Of a stretch of DNA of 64,000 nucleotides, positions 43,876 through 52,344 are shown piece after piece (the stretch's first letter is position 1; each line of letters opens with the position of its first letter). The notes under the pieces were generated by a model, which made no database searches, was not told the origin of the DNA, and was given only the letters and a program-made list of their open reading frames with translations. This DNA is from Spongiactinospora sp. TRM90649 (GTDB lineage Bacteria; Actinomycetota; Actinomycetes; Streptosporangiales; Streptosporangiaceae), in assembly GCF_029382225.1 (NCBI RefSeq), contig NZ_JARLTC010000015.1, positions 124,001 to 188,000 on the forward strand, read 5' to 3'. The position numbers and the translations under genes are program-made.

Positions 43876-45090
43876 ATGACAAGCTGCCGACTGTGCGGCT
43901 CCGTGAGCCTCGCCTCCGTCGTCGATCTGGGTGCGACGCCGCCATGCGAGCGGATCCTCACCGCGGCTGAGCTGGACGGTCCGGAGGCGACCTACCCGCT
44001 CCACCTCCGGGTGTGCACCGAGTGCTGGCTGGCGCAGATCCCGCCGCTGATCACGCCGGAGGACACCTTCACCGAGTACGCGTACTTCTCCTCGTACTCG
44101 ACCTCGTGGGTGGAGCACGCCAAGAAGTTCGTGGACGGCCTGACCCTGCCCGACGACGCGTTCGTGGTGGAGGTGGCCAGCAACGACGGCTACCTGCTGC
44201 AGCACGTCGTCCAGCGCGGGGTGCGCTGCCTGGGCATCGAGCCGTCGGCGAACGTCGGCCAGGCCGCCAGGGAGCGCGGGGTGCCGACGCGGACGGCGTT
44301 CCTGACCCCGGAGACGGGCCAGACGGTGCGCGCCGAGCACGGCCCGGCCTCGGTGGTCGTGGCCAACAACGTCTACGCGCACATCCCCGACGTCGTCGGG
44401 TTCACCAAGGGCCTGCGCGCGCTGGTGGCCGACGACGGCATCGTGTCCATCGAGGTGCAGCACCTGCTCACGCTGATCGAGCTGAACCAGTACGACACGA
44501 TCTACCACGAGCACTTCCAGTACTACACGGTCGCCTCGGCGCAGCGGGCGCTGGCGAGCGGCGGGCTGGCGCTGGTGGACGTCGAGCTGCTGCCGACGCA
44601 TGGCGGCTCGATCCGGCTGACCGCGGTTCCCGAGGAGGCGGCGGGCGAGCCGTCGCAGGCCGTACTGGACGTGCTGGACAGGGAGAAGGCGGCCGGGCTG
44701 ACCGAGCTGTCGGGCTACGCGGAGTTCGCGGCGCGGGTCGGCAAGGTACGGCGTGACCTGCTGCGCTTCCTCATCGACGCCGCCGAGCGCGGTGAGAAGG
44801 TCGTCGGCTACGGCGCCCCCGGCAAGGGCAACACGCTGCTGAACCACTGCGGCATACGCCCCGACCTGCTCGCCTACACGGTGGACATCAACCCCTACAA
44901 GCACGGCAAGTTCACGCCCGGCACCAGGATCCCGATCCTGTCGCCTGAGCAGATCGCCGAGGACCGTCCCGACTACGTGCTGATCCTCCCGTGGAACCTG
45001 CGCGAGGAGCTGAGCCGCCAGCTTTCCTACGTTCACGAGTGGGGCGGCCGGCTGGTCTTCCCGATCCCGAACCTGGAGATTGTGCAGTGA
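43876..45090 (+). CDS. Sugar C-methyltransferase (NDP-deoxysugar type)
   Basis: 404 residues in the three-part layout of NDP-4-keto-deoxysugar 3-C-methyltransferases. Zinc-binding Cys cluster (C4, C7, C47, C50), SAM-binding Rossmann domain with VVEVASNDGYLLQHV (about residues 97-111), EVQHLLTLIELNQYDTIYHEH around the active site, and a C-terminal domain with GYGAPGKGNTLLN. Related enzymes make branched sugars such as mycarose. It opens a chain of genes that overlap mostly by four bases. The acceptor sugar is not identifiable. Confidence 0.85.
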   Translation: MTSCRLCGSVSLASVVDLGATPPCERILTAAELDGPEATYPLHLRVCTECWLAQIPPLITPEDTFTEYAYFSSYSTSWVEHAKKFVDGLTLPDDAFVVEVASNDGYLLQHVVQRGVRCLGIEPSANVGQAARERGVPTRTAFLTPETGQTVRAEHGPASVVVANNVYAHIPDVVGFTKGLRALVADDGIVSIEVQHLLTLIELNQYDTIYHEHFQYYTVASAQRALASGGLALVDVELLPTHGGSIRLTAVPEEAAGEPSQAVLDVLDREKAAGLTELSGYAEFAARVGKVRRDLLRFLIDAAERGEKVVGYGAPGKGNTLLNHCGIRPDLLAYTVDINPYKHGKFTPGTRIPILSPEQIAEDRPDYVLILPWNLREELSRQLSYVHEWGGRLVFPIPNLEIVQ

Positions 45091-45881
45091 AGGTCGTCCT
45101 GTTCTGCGGCGGTTACGGCACGCGCATGCGCAGCGCCGACAGCGACGCGCCCAAGCCGATGCAGCTCGTCGGCCCCCGGCCGCTGATCTGGCATGTCATG
45201 CGCTACTACGCGCACTACGGGCACACCGACTTCGTCTTATGCCTCGGGTACGGCGCGCGCCACATCAAGGACTTCTTCCTGAACTACCAGGAGACCACGT
45301 CCAACGACTTCGTGCTGCGCGGCGGCCGGGTGGAGCTGCTGTCCACCGACATCTCCGACTGGTCGATCACGTTCGTGCAGACCGGCATCGAGTCCCCGAT
45401 CGGGGAGCGGCTGCGCCGGGTGCGCGATCACCTGGACGGCGAGGAGATGTTCCTGGCCAACTACGCCGACGTGCTCACCGACGCCCCGCTGCCGGAGATC
45501 ATCGGCCGGTTCGATGCGTCCGGCGCGGGCGCGTCGATGATGGTCGTCCCGCCGCCTGCCACGTTCCACTGCATCGAGGTGGGCGAGGAGGGCAGGGTCA
45601 GCGGCGTCACGCCGGTGAGCGAGATGCCGCTGTGGGTGAACGGCGGCTACTTCGTGCTCCGGCAGGAGATCTTCGACCACATCCCGCCGGGCGGCGACCT
45701 GGTCGCCGACGGCTGCTTCGAGCTGGCCAAGAGCGGGCGGCTGCTGGCCTACCCGCACCGCGGCTACTGGCGGCCGACCGACACCGTCAAGGAGCGGCTG
45801 GCGCTGGACGAGGCGTACTCTCGTGGCGACCGTCCATGGGCGGTCTGGGAGCGCGAGCCTTCGGTGGAGCGGACGGCATGA
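45087..45881 (+). CDS. Glucose-1-phosphate cytidylyltransferase-like nucleotidyltransferase (RfbF-like)
   Basis: 264 residues. N-terminal LFCGGYGTRMRS (about residues 5-16) is the CDP-glucose pyrophosphorylase form of the nucleotidyltransferase signature. KPMQLVGPRPLIWHVMRYYA, CLGYGARHIKDFF and FLANYADVLTD follow. Expected to make CDP-glucose, but no CDP-glucose 4,6-dehydratase with a clear signature lies here unless the epimerase at 46536 has that role. Start at GTG 45087, four-base overlap with the upstream gene. Codon 51 is TTA (45237-45239). Confidence 0.85.
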   Translation: MKVVLFCGGYGTRMRSADSDAPKPMQLVGPRPLIWHVMRYYAHYGHTDFVLCLGYGARHIKDFFLNYQETTSNDFVLRGGRVELLSTDISDWSITFVQTGIESPIGERLRRVRDHLDGEEMFLANYADVLTDAPLPEIIGRFDASGAGASMMVVPPPATFHCIEVGEEGRVSGVTPVSEMPLWVNGGYFVLRQEIFDHIPPGGDLVADGCFELAKSGRLLAYPHRGYWRPTDTVKERLALDEAYSRGDRPWAVWEREPSVERTA

Positions 45882-46528
45882 TCGGACTCGTGCCCGGCGG
45901 GGCCGACCGGATCGTGGCGCTGGCCGCCCACTGCGACGACATCCCGATCGGCGCGGGCGGCACGCTGCTCACCCTCTGCGCGGCCCGTCCGGGCGTGCAG
46001 GTGGACGTGCTGGTCCTCTCCGGCGGCGGCACCCCCCGCGAGGACGAGGAACGGGCCGCGCTCGCCGCCTTCTGCCCGGGCGCGCACCTGCGCGTCCGGG
46101 TGCTCAAACTGCGTGACGGACGGCTTCCCGCGCAGTGGGAGGAGGCCAAGGAGGCCATCGAGGAGCTGCGGGCCGAGACCGACCCGCACCTGGTGATCGC
46201 CCCCAACCCGCGCGACGCCCACCAGGATCACCGCGGGCTGGCCGAACTGGTGCCCACGGCCTACCGCGACCACCTGGTGCTCGGCTACGAGATCGTCAAG
46301 TGGGACGGCGACCTCGGACGGCCCACGGTCTACCAGCCGCTCGAACCGGCGGTCGCCGAGGCCAAGGCCGACCTGCTGCTGAGCCACTACCCCTCCCAGT
46401 GGAGCCGATCCTGGTACGACCGCGAGGCGTTCCTCGGGATCGCACGCGTCAGGGGTATCGAATGCCACGCGCGCTACGCCGAGGCGTTCTACGTGAACAA
46501 ACTGACCTTGAATCTGGCTGGAGGCTGA
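45878..46528 (+). CDS. PIG-L family deacetylase
   Basis: 216 residues. The metal site fits the family: AHCDDIPIGAGGTL near residue 17 (variant of HPDD) and HQDHRGLAELV near residue 113. PIG-L proteins remove acetyl groups from N-acetylglucosamine-type sugars, so a free amino sugar may be made in this pathway. ATG at 45878 overlaps the preceding stop by four bases. Seven-base gap to the next gene. Confidence 0.85.
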   Translation: MIGLVPGGADRIVALAAHCDDIPIGAGGTLLTLCAARPGVQVDVLVLSGGGTPREDEERAALAAFCPGAHLRVRVLKLRDGRLPAQWEEAKEAIEELRAETDPHLVIAPNPRDAHQDHRGLAELVPTAYRDHLVLGYEIVKWDGDLGRPTVYQPLEPAVAEAKADLLLSHYPSQWSRSWYDREAFLGIARVRGIECHARYAEAFYVNKLTLNLAGG

Positions 46529-46535
46529 GATTCGG

Positions 46536-47594
46536 ATGCGCGTACTGCTGACCGGGCACCAGGGCTACCTCGGGAGCGTGATGGCCCCGGTGCTCACCGC
46601 CGCCGGCCACGAGGTCGTGGGGCTCGACTCGGGGCTGTTCGCCGACTGCGTGCTCGGCCCCGTGCCGGTCGATCCGCGCGGCCACGCCGTCGACCTGCGC
46701 GACGTCAGCGCGGAGCCGCTGTCCGGCATGGACGCCGTGGTGCACCTGGCCGCGCTGTCCAACGACCCGCTCGGCTCGCTGGCGCCCGAGCTGACCTACG
46801 ACATCAACCACCACGCGTCGGTCCGGCTGGCCCGGATGGCCCGCGACGCCGGCGTCAAGCGCTTCCTCTACGCGTCCACGTGCTCGGTGTACGGCGCGTC
46901 CGGCGCCGACGACCTCGTGGACGAGGCGGCCCCGCTGCGGCCCGTCACCCCCTACGCGGAGTCCAAGGTCCGCGTGGAGGAGGATCTGATGGAGCTGGCC
47001 GACGACGACTTCACCCCGGTGTTCATGCGCAACGCCACCGCCTTCGGCTACTCGCCCCGGCTGCGCGCCGACATCGTGCTGAACAACCTGGTCGCGCACG
47101 CCTACCTGACCGGCGACGTGCGGGTGCTCTCCGACGGCACGCCGTGGCGTCCGCTGGTCCACGCGGAGGACATCGCCAAGGCGTTCGCCGAGGTGCTGGC
47201 CGCGCCGCGGGAGGCCGTCCACGCCAAGGCGTTCAACATCGGCACCGAGGAGAACAACGTCACGGTGGCCGAGATCGCCGAGCGGGTCGTGGCGACCGTG
47301 CCGGGGGCCAAGCTGCTGATCACGGGGGAGGCCGGGCCCGACCCGCGCTCCTACCGGGTGGACTTCTCGGCGCTGCGCTCGGCCGTCCCCGGCTACCAGG
47401 CCACCTGGACGGTCGGCGCGGGCGCGGCCGAGCTGCTGGACGCCTACCAGCGCTACGGCATGACCGAGGACGACTTCCAACCGCGCTTCACCCGGCTGAC
47501 GCGCCTGGCCAGGCGCCGTGAGGACGGCAGCATCGACGCCGAGCTGCGGCCGCAGAAGGGCCCCCGGGCCGAACCGGAGGCCGTTCCGCTGTGA
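46536..47594 (+). CDS. NAD-dependent epimerase/dehydratase (extended SDR)
   Basis: 352 residues. RVLLTGHQGYLGSVMAPVL binds NAD (note the variant GHQGYLG), AALSNDPLG, YASTCSVYGASG, and YAESKVRVEEDL with the Tyr-x3-Lys pair. C-terminal 40 residues are a polar extension. Substrate not deducible: could be a 4-epimerase, a dehydratase for CDP-glucose, or a carboxy-sugar enzyme. The stop overlaps the DUF4910 gene by four bases. Confidence 0.85.
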   Translation: MRVLLTGHQGYLGSVMAPVLTAAGHEVVGLDSGLFADCVLGPVPVDPRGHAVDLRDVSAEPLSGMDAVVHLAALSNDPLGSLAPELTYDINHHASVRLARMARDAGVKRFLYASTCSVYGASGADDLVDEAAPLRPVTPYAESKVRVEEDLMELADDDFTPVFMRNATAFGYSPRLRADIVLNNLVAHAYLTGDVRVLSDGTPWRPLVHAEDIAKAFAEVLAAPREAVHAKAFNIGTEENNVTVAEIAERVVATVPGAKLLITGEAGPDPRSYRVDFSALRSAVPGYQATWTVGAGAAELLDAYQRYGMTEDDFQPRFTRLTRLARRREDGSIDAELRPQKGPRAEPEAVPL

Positions 47595-48919
47595 CCACGC
47601 AAGCCGCGAGCCGGGAGCCGCACCAGCTCGTGCATGGCGGGCTCGCCATGCACGAGCTGGTGCGGCGGCTCTATCCGCTGTGCCGCAGCATCACCGGGGA
47701 CGGGGTACGGCGCACGCTCGCGATCGTCGGGGAGTCGATCCCACTCGACGTGAGCGAGGTCCCGACCGGCACCGAGGTGCTCGACTGGACCATTCCCAAG
47801 GAATGGAACATCCGCGATGCCTACGTCAAGGACGCCGACGGCCGCCGCGTGATCGACTTCACCGAGTCGAACCTGCACGTGGTCGGCTACAGCGTGCCGG
47901 TGCCGCCGACCACGATGAGCCTCGGCGAGCTGCGCGGGCGGCTGCACACGCTGCCCGACCAGCCGGATCTGATCCCGTACCGGACCAGCTACTACAAGGA
48001 GACGTGGGGGTTCTGCCTGCGCCAGGAGACGCTGGCCGGGCTGCCCGACGGCGACTACGAGGTGATGATCGACTCCACCCTGGAGGACGGGCACCTGACG
48101 TACGCCGAGCACGTGGTGCCGGGCCGTACCGACGAGGAGGTCCTGATCTCCTGCCACGTCTGCCACCCGTCGCTGGCCAACGACAACCTGGCCGGGATCG
48201 CGGTGGCGGTACGGCTGGCCAGGTGGCTCGGCGAGCTGGAGGACCGTCGCTACACCTACCGGTTCGTGTTCGCGCCGGGGACCATCGGCTCGATCACCTG
48301 GCTCGCCCGCAACCGCGAGCGGGCCGCGTCGAAGGTCCGGCACGGGTTCGTGCTGGCCTGCGCGGGCGACCGGGGCACCCCGACCTACAAGCGCAGCAGG
48401 CGCGGCGACGCCGAGATCGACCGCGCCGTCACGCATGTGCTGAACGGGCGTGAGCACACGGTCCTGCCGTTCACGCCCTACGGCTACGACGAACGGCAGT
48501 ACTGCTCACCGGGCTTCGACCTGCCGGTGGGCTGCCTGACCCGCAGTACCTACGCGGGCTACCCCGAGTACCACACCTCCGGCGACGACCCCGACTTCGT
48601 CTCGCCGGACGCCCTCGCCGACACCCTCACGACCTGCCAGAGCGTGGTGCGGGTGCTGGAGGGCAACCGGCGTTACGTCAACCTCAGCCCGTACGGCGAG
48701 CCGCAGCTCGGAAGACGCGGCCTGTACGGCTCGCTCGGCGGGCGCAGTGACACCCAGGCCCTGCAGATGGCCATGCTGTGGGTGCTCAACCTGTCCGACG
48801 GAGTGTCGAAGGACACCACCCTGCTCGATATCGCGGAACGGTCCGGCCTGTCCTTCGACGCCGTCGCGGAGGCCGCGTGGGCGCTGGCGGAGGCCGGACT
48901 GCTGAAGGAGATCCGATGA
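47591..48919 (+). CDS. DUF4910 (DUF2172) aminopeptidase-like protein of polysaccharide loci
   Basis: 442 residues from GTG 47591. M28-like catalytic region with SCHVCHPSLANDNLAGIA (about residues 186-203; His and Asp as likely zinc ligands) and a distal EYHTSGDDPDF, a small inserted domain between, and a C-terminal winged helix (TTLLDIAERSGLSFDAVAEA). The family recurs in polysaccharide clusters with no known substrate. Residues 1-19 are an extension partly encoded by one arm of a perfect hairpin; family-like sequence begins MHELVRRLYPLCRSITGDG at ATG 47648, which could be the true start. Confidence 0.82.
   Translation: MTTQAASREPHQLVHGGLAMHELVRRLYPLCRSITGDGVRRTLAIVGESIPLDVSEVPTGTEVLDWTIPKEWNIRDAYVKDADGRRVIDFTESNLHVVGYSVPVPPTTMSLGELRGRLHTLPDQPDLIPYRTSYYKETWGFCLRQETLAGLPDGDYEVMIDSTLEDGHLTYAEHVVPGRTDEEVLISCHVCHPSLANDNLAGIAVAVRLARWLGELEDRRYTYRFVFAPGTIGSITWLARNRERAASKVRHGFVLACAGDRGTPTYKRSRRGDAEIDRAVTHVLNGREHTVLPFTPYGYDERQYCSPGFDLPVGCLTRSTYAGYPEYHTSGDDPDFVSPDALADTLTTCQSVVRVLEGNRRYVNLSPYGEPQLGRRGLYGSLGGRSDTQALQMAMLWVLNLSDGVSKDTTLLDIAERSGLSFDAVAEAAWALAEAGLLKEIR
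47617..47666 (+). repeat. Perfect 23-bp inverted repeat with a 4-base loop
   Basis: The bases 47617-47639 are the exact reverse complement of 47644-47666 (23 of 23), with loop GGCT. It begins 26 bases after the GTG of the DUF4910 gene. The right arm encodes the conserved LAMHELVRR stretch and the left arm is its inverted copy. In RNA this would be an extremely stable stem over the alternative ATG 47648. Confidence 0.9.
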
Positions 48920-49926
48920 GTGCGAACCTTCGGGTCGGGGATCTGGTCGAGGTCCGCAGCGCGGAGGAGATCCTGGCGACCCTGGACGAGAACGGCGAAC
49001 TGGAGAACCTGCCGTTCATGCCGGAGATGCTGCGCTTTTGCGGGCAGCGGATGACGGTGCACAAGGTGGCGCACAAGTTGTGCGACACGATCAGCCGCAG
49101 CGGGATCCGGCGCATGACGAACGCCGTGCACCTGACCGGCGCGCGGTGCGACGGGCAGGCCCACGGCGGCTGCCAGACCGCCTGCTCGCTGTACTGGAAG
49201 GAGGCGTGGCTGAAGCCGGTCTCCGGAGCGCCCCCGTCCGGGCAGGCCGCCGAGCCGCCGCCGCGCAGCCTGCCCCTGCTGGAGATCAAGACCCGCAGGG
49301 ACACCGATGAGGGCGGCGAGGTTCTCTACCGCTGCCAGGCCACCGAGCTGCTGCGGGCCGCGCCGACCTGCCTGCCGTTCAGCGACCTCGGGCAGTACGC
49401 CGACGACGTGCGTTCCGGCAACGTGAGCGCGCTCGGCAGCGCGCGGGGCTTCCTGGTCGGGCTGTTCAACCGGTTCCAGGACCGCAGCAAGCGGTTCCTG
49501 CCCCGGTGGCTGTGGATCAGGGGCGGCCTGCGCTGGGGCTTCGTCAAGGGCGGCGTCACCAGCGGCAAGACCCCCACGGTCACGCTCGACCTGCAACCCG
49601 GCGAGCTGGTGCGGATCAAGTCCAAGGCCGAGATCATGGCCACCCTCAACGGCGACCTGCTCAACCGGGGCATGGGGTTCGAGGAGGAGATGGCCCGCTA
49701 CTGCGGTCAGACCGCGCGGGTGCGGACGCGCGTCGAGCGGTGCATCGACGAGAAGTCCGGCCGGATGCTGAAGATGAAGAACCCGTGCATCATCCTTGAG
49801 GACATCGTCTGCGCGGGCGTCTACAACGCCAACTGCCCCAGGGAGTTCGTCCCATTCTGGCGGGAGATCTGGCTGGAGCGGGTCACCGAGGCGGCCGAGC
49901 GAGTCGAGGAACCGGCGAACGGATGA
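48916..49926 (+). CDS. Uncharacterised cysteine-rich protein with two repeated domains
   Basis: 336 residues, family not recognised. Two halves match: domain 1 (about 6-102; GDLVEVRSAEEILATL, MLRFCGQ, then C78-x7-C86-x7-W94 followed by KEAWLKPV) and domain 2 (about 228-322; GELVRIKSKAEIMATL, MARYCGQ, then C299-x7-C307-x7-W315 followed by REIWLERV). C42/C263 and C56/C276 also align. The conserved Cys sets suggest a bound metal or disulfide. A linker of about 120 residues with two more Cys separates them. ATG at 48916 overlaps the DUF4910 stop by four bases, and its stop overlaps the flippase gene by four. Confidence 0.8.
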   Translation: MSANLRVGDLVEVRSAEEILATLDENGELENLPFMPEMLRFCGQRMTVHKVAHKLCDTISRSGIRRMTNAVHLTGARCDGQAHGGCQTACSLYWKEAWLKPVSGAPPSGQAAEPPPRSLPLLEIKTRRDTDEGGEVLYRCQATELLRAAPTCLPFSDLGQYADDVRSGNVSALGSARGFLVGLFNRFQDRSKRFLPRWLWIRGGLRWGFVKGGVTSGKTPTVTLDLQPGELVRIKSKAEIMATLNGDLLNRGMGFEEEMARYCGQTARVRTRVERCIDEKSGRMLKMKNPCIILEDIVCAGVYNANCPREFVPFWREIWLERVTEAAERVEEPANG

Positions 49927-51446
49927 CCGATCAGCGGCCGGACACGGGGACCGGCACCACCACCGAGCAGGAGACGGACGACCTTTCGGCCATCGGCCGC
50001 AAGGCCGGCCGCGGGCTGAGCTGGAGCCTGCTCGGCAACGTGGTGATGAAGGCGGGCTCGTTCGCCATGAGCCTGGTGCTCGCCCGGCTGCTCGGTGAGG
50101 ACGACTTCGGGGTCTTCGCCATCGCGCTGGCCGCCAGTCAGCTCATGTTGCACATCAACGACGCCGGGGTGATCGCGGCCGTCGTGCAGTGGCGCGGGAA
50201 GCTGGAGGAGATCGCGCCCACCGCCACGGTGGTCGCGATCGCGTCCAGCCTCACCCTGTACGGGGTGTTCTGGACCATCGCCCCGGTGTACGCGCACTTC
50301 GCGGGCGACCAGGACGCCATCGGGGTCATGCGCGTGCTGATGCTCACCAACGTCGTCTACGGGCTGACGGCGGTGCGCAGCGCGGCGCTGATGCGCCGCT
50401 TCGAACACGGCAAGCTGGCCTGGGCCAACCTGGTGGGCTTCCTCGGCAACGCGGCCCTGTCGATCAGCCTGGCGGCGGGCGGGGCGGGGGCGTACAGCTT
50501 CTCCTGGGGGCAGCTCCTGCAGGCCGTCATCACCGGGATCCTGGTGGTGCTGGCCGCGCGGATGCGCATCCGCGTCCGCGTCGAGTGGGACAAGGCCAAG
50601 CGCCTGCTGGTCTTCGGCCTGCCGCTGTGCGTGACGCTGGGCATCGAGGGCCTGCTGCTGAACATGGACCTGCTGGTCGTCGGTGGGGTCGTGGACAAGC
50701 ACACGCTCGGCTTCTACCTGATGGCCTTCAACATCGCGAGCTGGGTGCCGGGGCTGATCGGCACGGCCGTCCGGTACGTAGCCCTGCCCAGCTTCTCCAG
50801 GCTCGCCGAGGACCGGACGGCCGATTCGGTGTCCGAGGGCGCGAGGCGCGCGATCCCGCTGCTGATGTCCGTCGTGCTGCCGGTCGCGGTGCTCATGGGG
50901 GTGCTCGCCACCCCGCTGGTGACCTTCCTGTACGGCAAGCCGTGGGCTCCCGCCGCCGAGGCGCTGAGCTTCCTGGCCGTGGTCATGACGATCCGCATGT
51001 TCAGCGCGCTGACCACCGACATCCTGGCGGCCGTCGGCAGGACCCGCGCGACCATGTGGCTGAACCTGGCCTGGGTCGCCCTGCTGGTGCCCGCGCTGAC
51101 GATCGGGGCGCGCCAGGCGGGCATCCAGGGCGCGGCCATCGCGCACGCCTGCGTCGGCCTGGTGTTCGCGCTGCCGGTGCTGTGCGTGGTGCTGCACCGG
51201 ACGGGGGTGCGCCTCGGCCCGGTGGCCGTCGGCCTGATCCGCCCGCTGGCCGGCGGGGGCGCCGCGGCGGCCACCATGATCCTGCTCTCCGGCGTGCTCG
51301 GCGACTCCGACTTCGTCCGGCTGTGCGTGGCCGGCGGCGGTGGTTTCCTGGTCTACGGGCTCGTCGTCGTTCCCCGTGCCGTGATGGTCTCGGCCGCGTC
51401 CAAGATCGGACTGCGTGCCGCCCTCCGGAAGGATTCCGATGCCTGA
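49923..51446 (+). CDS. Wzx-like oligosaccharide flippase
   Basis: 507 residues with about 13 hydrophobic helices, polysaccharide-synthesis (MOP/MATE-like) family. KAGRGLSWSLLGNVVMKAGS starts helix 1, and LGEDDFGVFAIALAASQLML follows as in the family. Moves the lipid-linked repeat unit across the membrane. ATG 49923 overlaps the previous stop by four bases, so it is coupled to the cysteine protein. Confidence 0.9.
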   Translation: MTDQRPDTGTGTTTEQETDDLSAIGRKAGRGLSWSLLGNVVMKAGSFAMSLVLARLLGEDDFGVFAIALAASQLMLHINDAGVIAAVVQWRGKLEEIAPTATVVAIASSLTLYGVFWTIAPVYAHFAGDQDAIGVMRVLMLTNVVYGLTAVRSAALMRRFEHGKLAWANLVGFLGNAALSISLAAGGAGAYSFSWGQLLQAVITGILVVLAARMRIRVRVEWDKAKRLLVFGLPLCVTLGIEGLLLNMDLLVVGGVVDKHTLGFYLMAFNIASWVPGLIGTAVRYVALPSFSRLAEDRTADSVSEGARRAIPLLMSVVLPVAVLMGVLATPLVTFLYGKPWAPAAEALSFLAVVMTIRMFSALTTDILAAVGRTRATMWLNLAWVALLVPALTIGARQAGIQGAAIAHACVGLVFALPVLCVVLHRTGVRLGPVAVGLIRPLAGGGAAAATMILLSGVLGDSDFVRLCVAGGGGFLVYGLVVVPRAVMVSAASKIGLRAALRKDSDA

Positions 51447-52344
51447 CGCAACACCCCTGGTCTCGATCGGGCTGCCCACGTACAACGGGGCGTCCCGCGT
51501 GCCCGAGGTGATCCGTTCGATCCTCGCCCAGGACCACGCCAACCTGGAACTGGTGATCTGTGACAACGGCTCGACGGACGACACCGAGCAGGTGTGCCGC
51601 GCACTGGCCGGGGTGGACGGCCGGATCGTCTACCACCGCCACCCACGCAACGTGGGCCTGCTGAACAACTTCATCTCCGCGATCCGCCTGGCCAAGGGCG
51701 AGTACTTCCGCTGGGTCGGAGACGACGACCGGCTCGAACCGCAGTGCGTCTCCCGCTCGCTGGAGCCGTTCCTGCGCGACGAGCGGCTCGTCCTGGTCAC
51801 CACCCAGGTCGCCTACACCGGCCCGGACGGCGTCACCTCGACGGCCCCCTACGAGGGGACCGCGCTGGGATCCGGCGACCCGGTCGAGCGGTTCGCCGAG
51901 ATGCTGCGCATGCTCAATCAGAGCCACCTGCTGATCGACCCGCTGTACGGCATGGTCAGACGCGAACCGGTGGCCGCCATCCCGCGCCGGAACATGCTGC
52001 GTGAGGACGAGGTCTTCGCCGCCAAGCTGGCGCTGGCCGGCCCGTGGGCGCACGTTCCCGAGGTGCTGGCCCACCGCAACTGGAAGCACGAGCGCCTGCC
52101 CACGGTGGCCCGCCGGCTCGACGTCCCGGTCTGGCAGGCCCGGTTCGCCACGACCCTGCAGTGCAGGGAGATGCTCCGCTGGCTGGGGACGGCTCCGCTC
52201 ACCCCCGCACAGCGCCGCCGCGCCCGGGCCGAGGTCCTGCGCATGTACGGCACGCGTCAGCGCCGCGTGCTGACCCACCGCAGCCGCAAGCTGGCCCGCA
52301 TGGCCGCCTCCCTGGTGGTGTCACGCGGAACGGCCCACAGCTGA
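51439..52344 (+). CDS. Family 2 glycosyltransferase
   Basis: 301 residues. GT-A fold: VSIGLPTYNGASRVPEVIRS at the start, LVICDNGSTDDT, VGDDDRLEPQ (DxD motif) and LREDEVFAAKLA. Adds one sugar to the lipid-linked unit on the cytoplasmic side. ATG 51439 after GGAAGGATT, overlapping the flippase by eight bases. Convergent with the acyltransferase, 24-base overlap. Confidence 0.88.
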   Translation: MPDATPLVSIGLPTYNGASRVPEVIRSILAQDHANLELVICDNGSTDDTEQVCRALAGVDGRIVYHRHPRNVGLLNNFISAIRLAKGEYFRWVGDDDRLEPQCVSRSLEPFLRDERLVLVTTQVAYTGPDGVTSTAPYEGTALGSGDPVERFAEMLRMLNQSHLLIDPLYGMVRREPVAAIPRRNMLREDEVFAAKLALAGPWAHVPEVLAHRNWKHERLPTVARRLDVPVWQARFATTLQCREMLRWLGTAPLTPAQRRRARAEVLRMYGTRQRRVLTHRSRKLARMAASLVVSRGTAHS

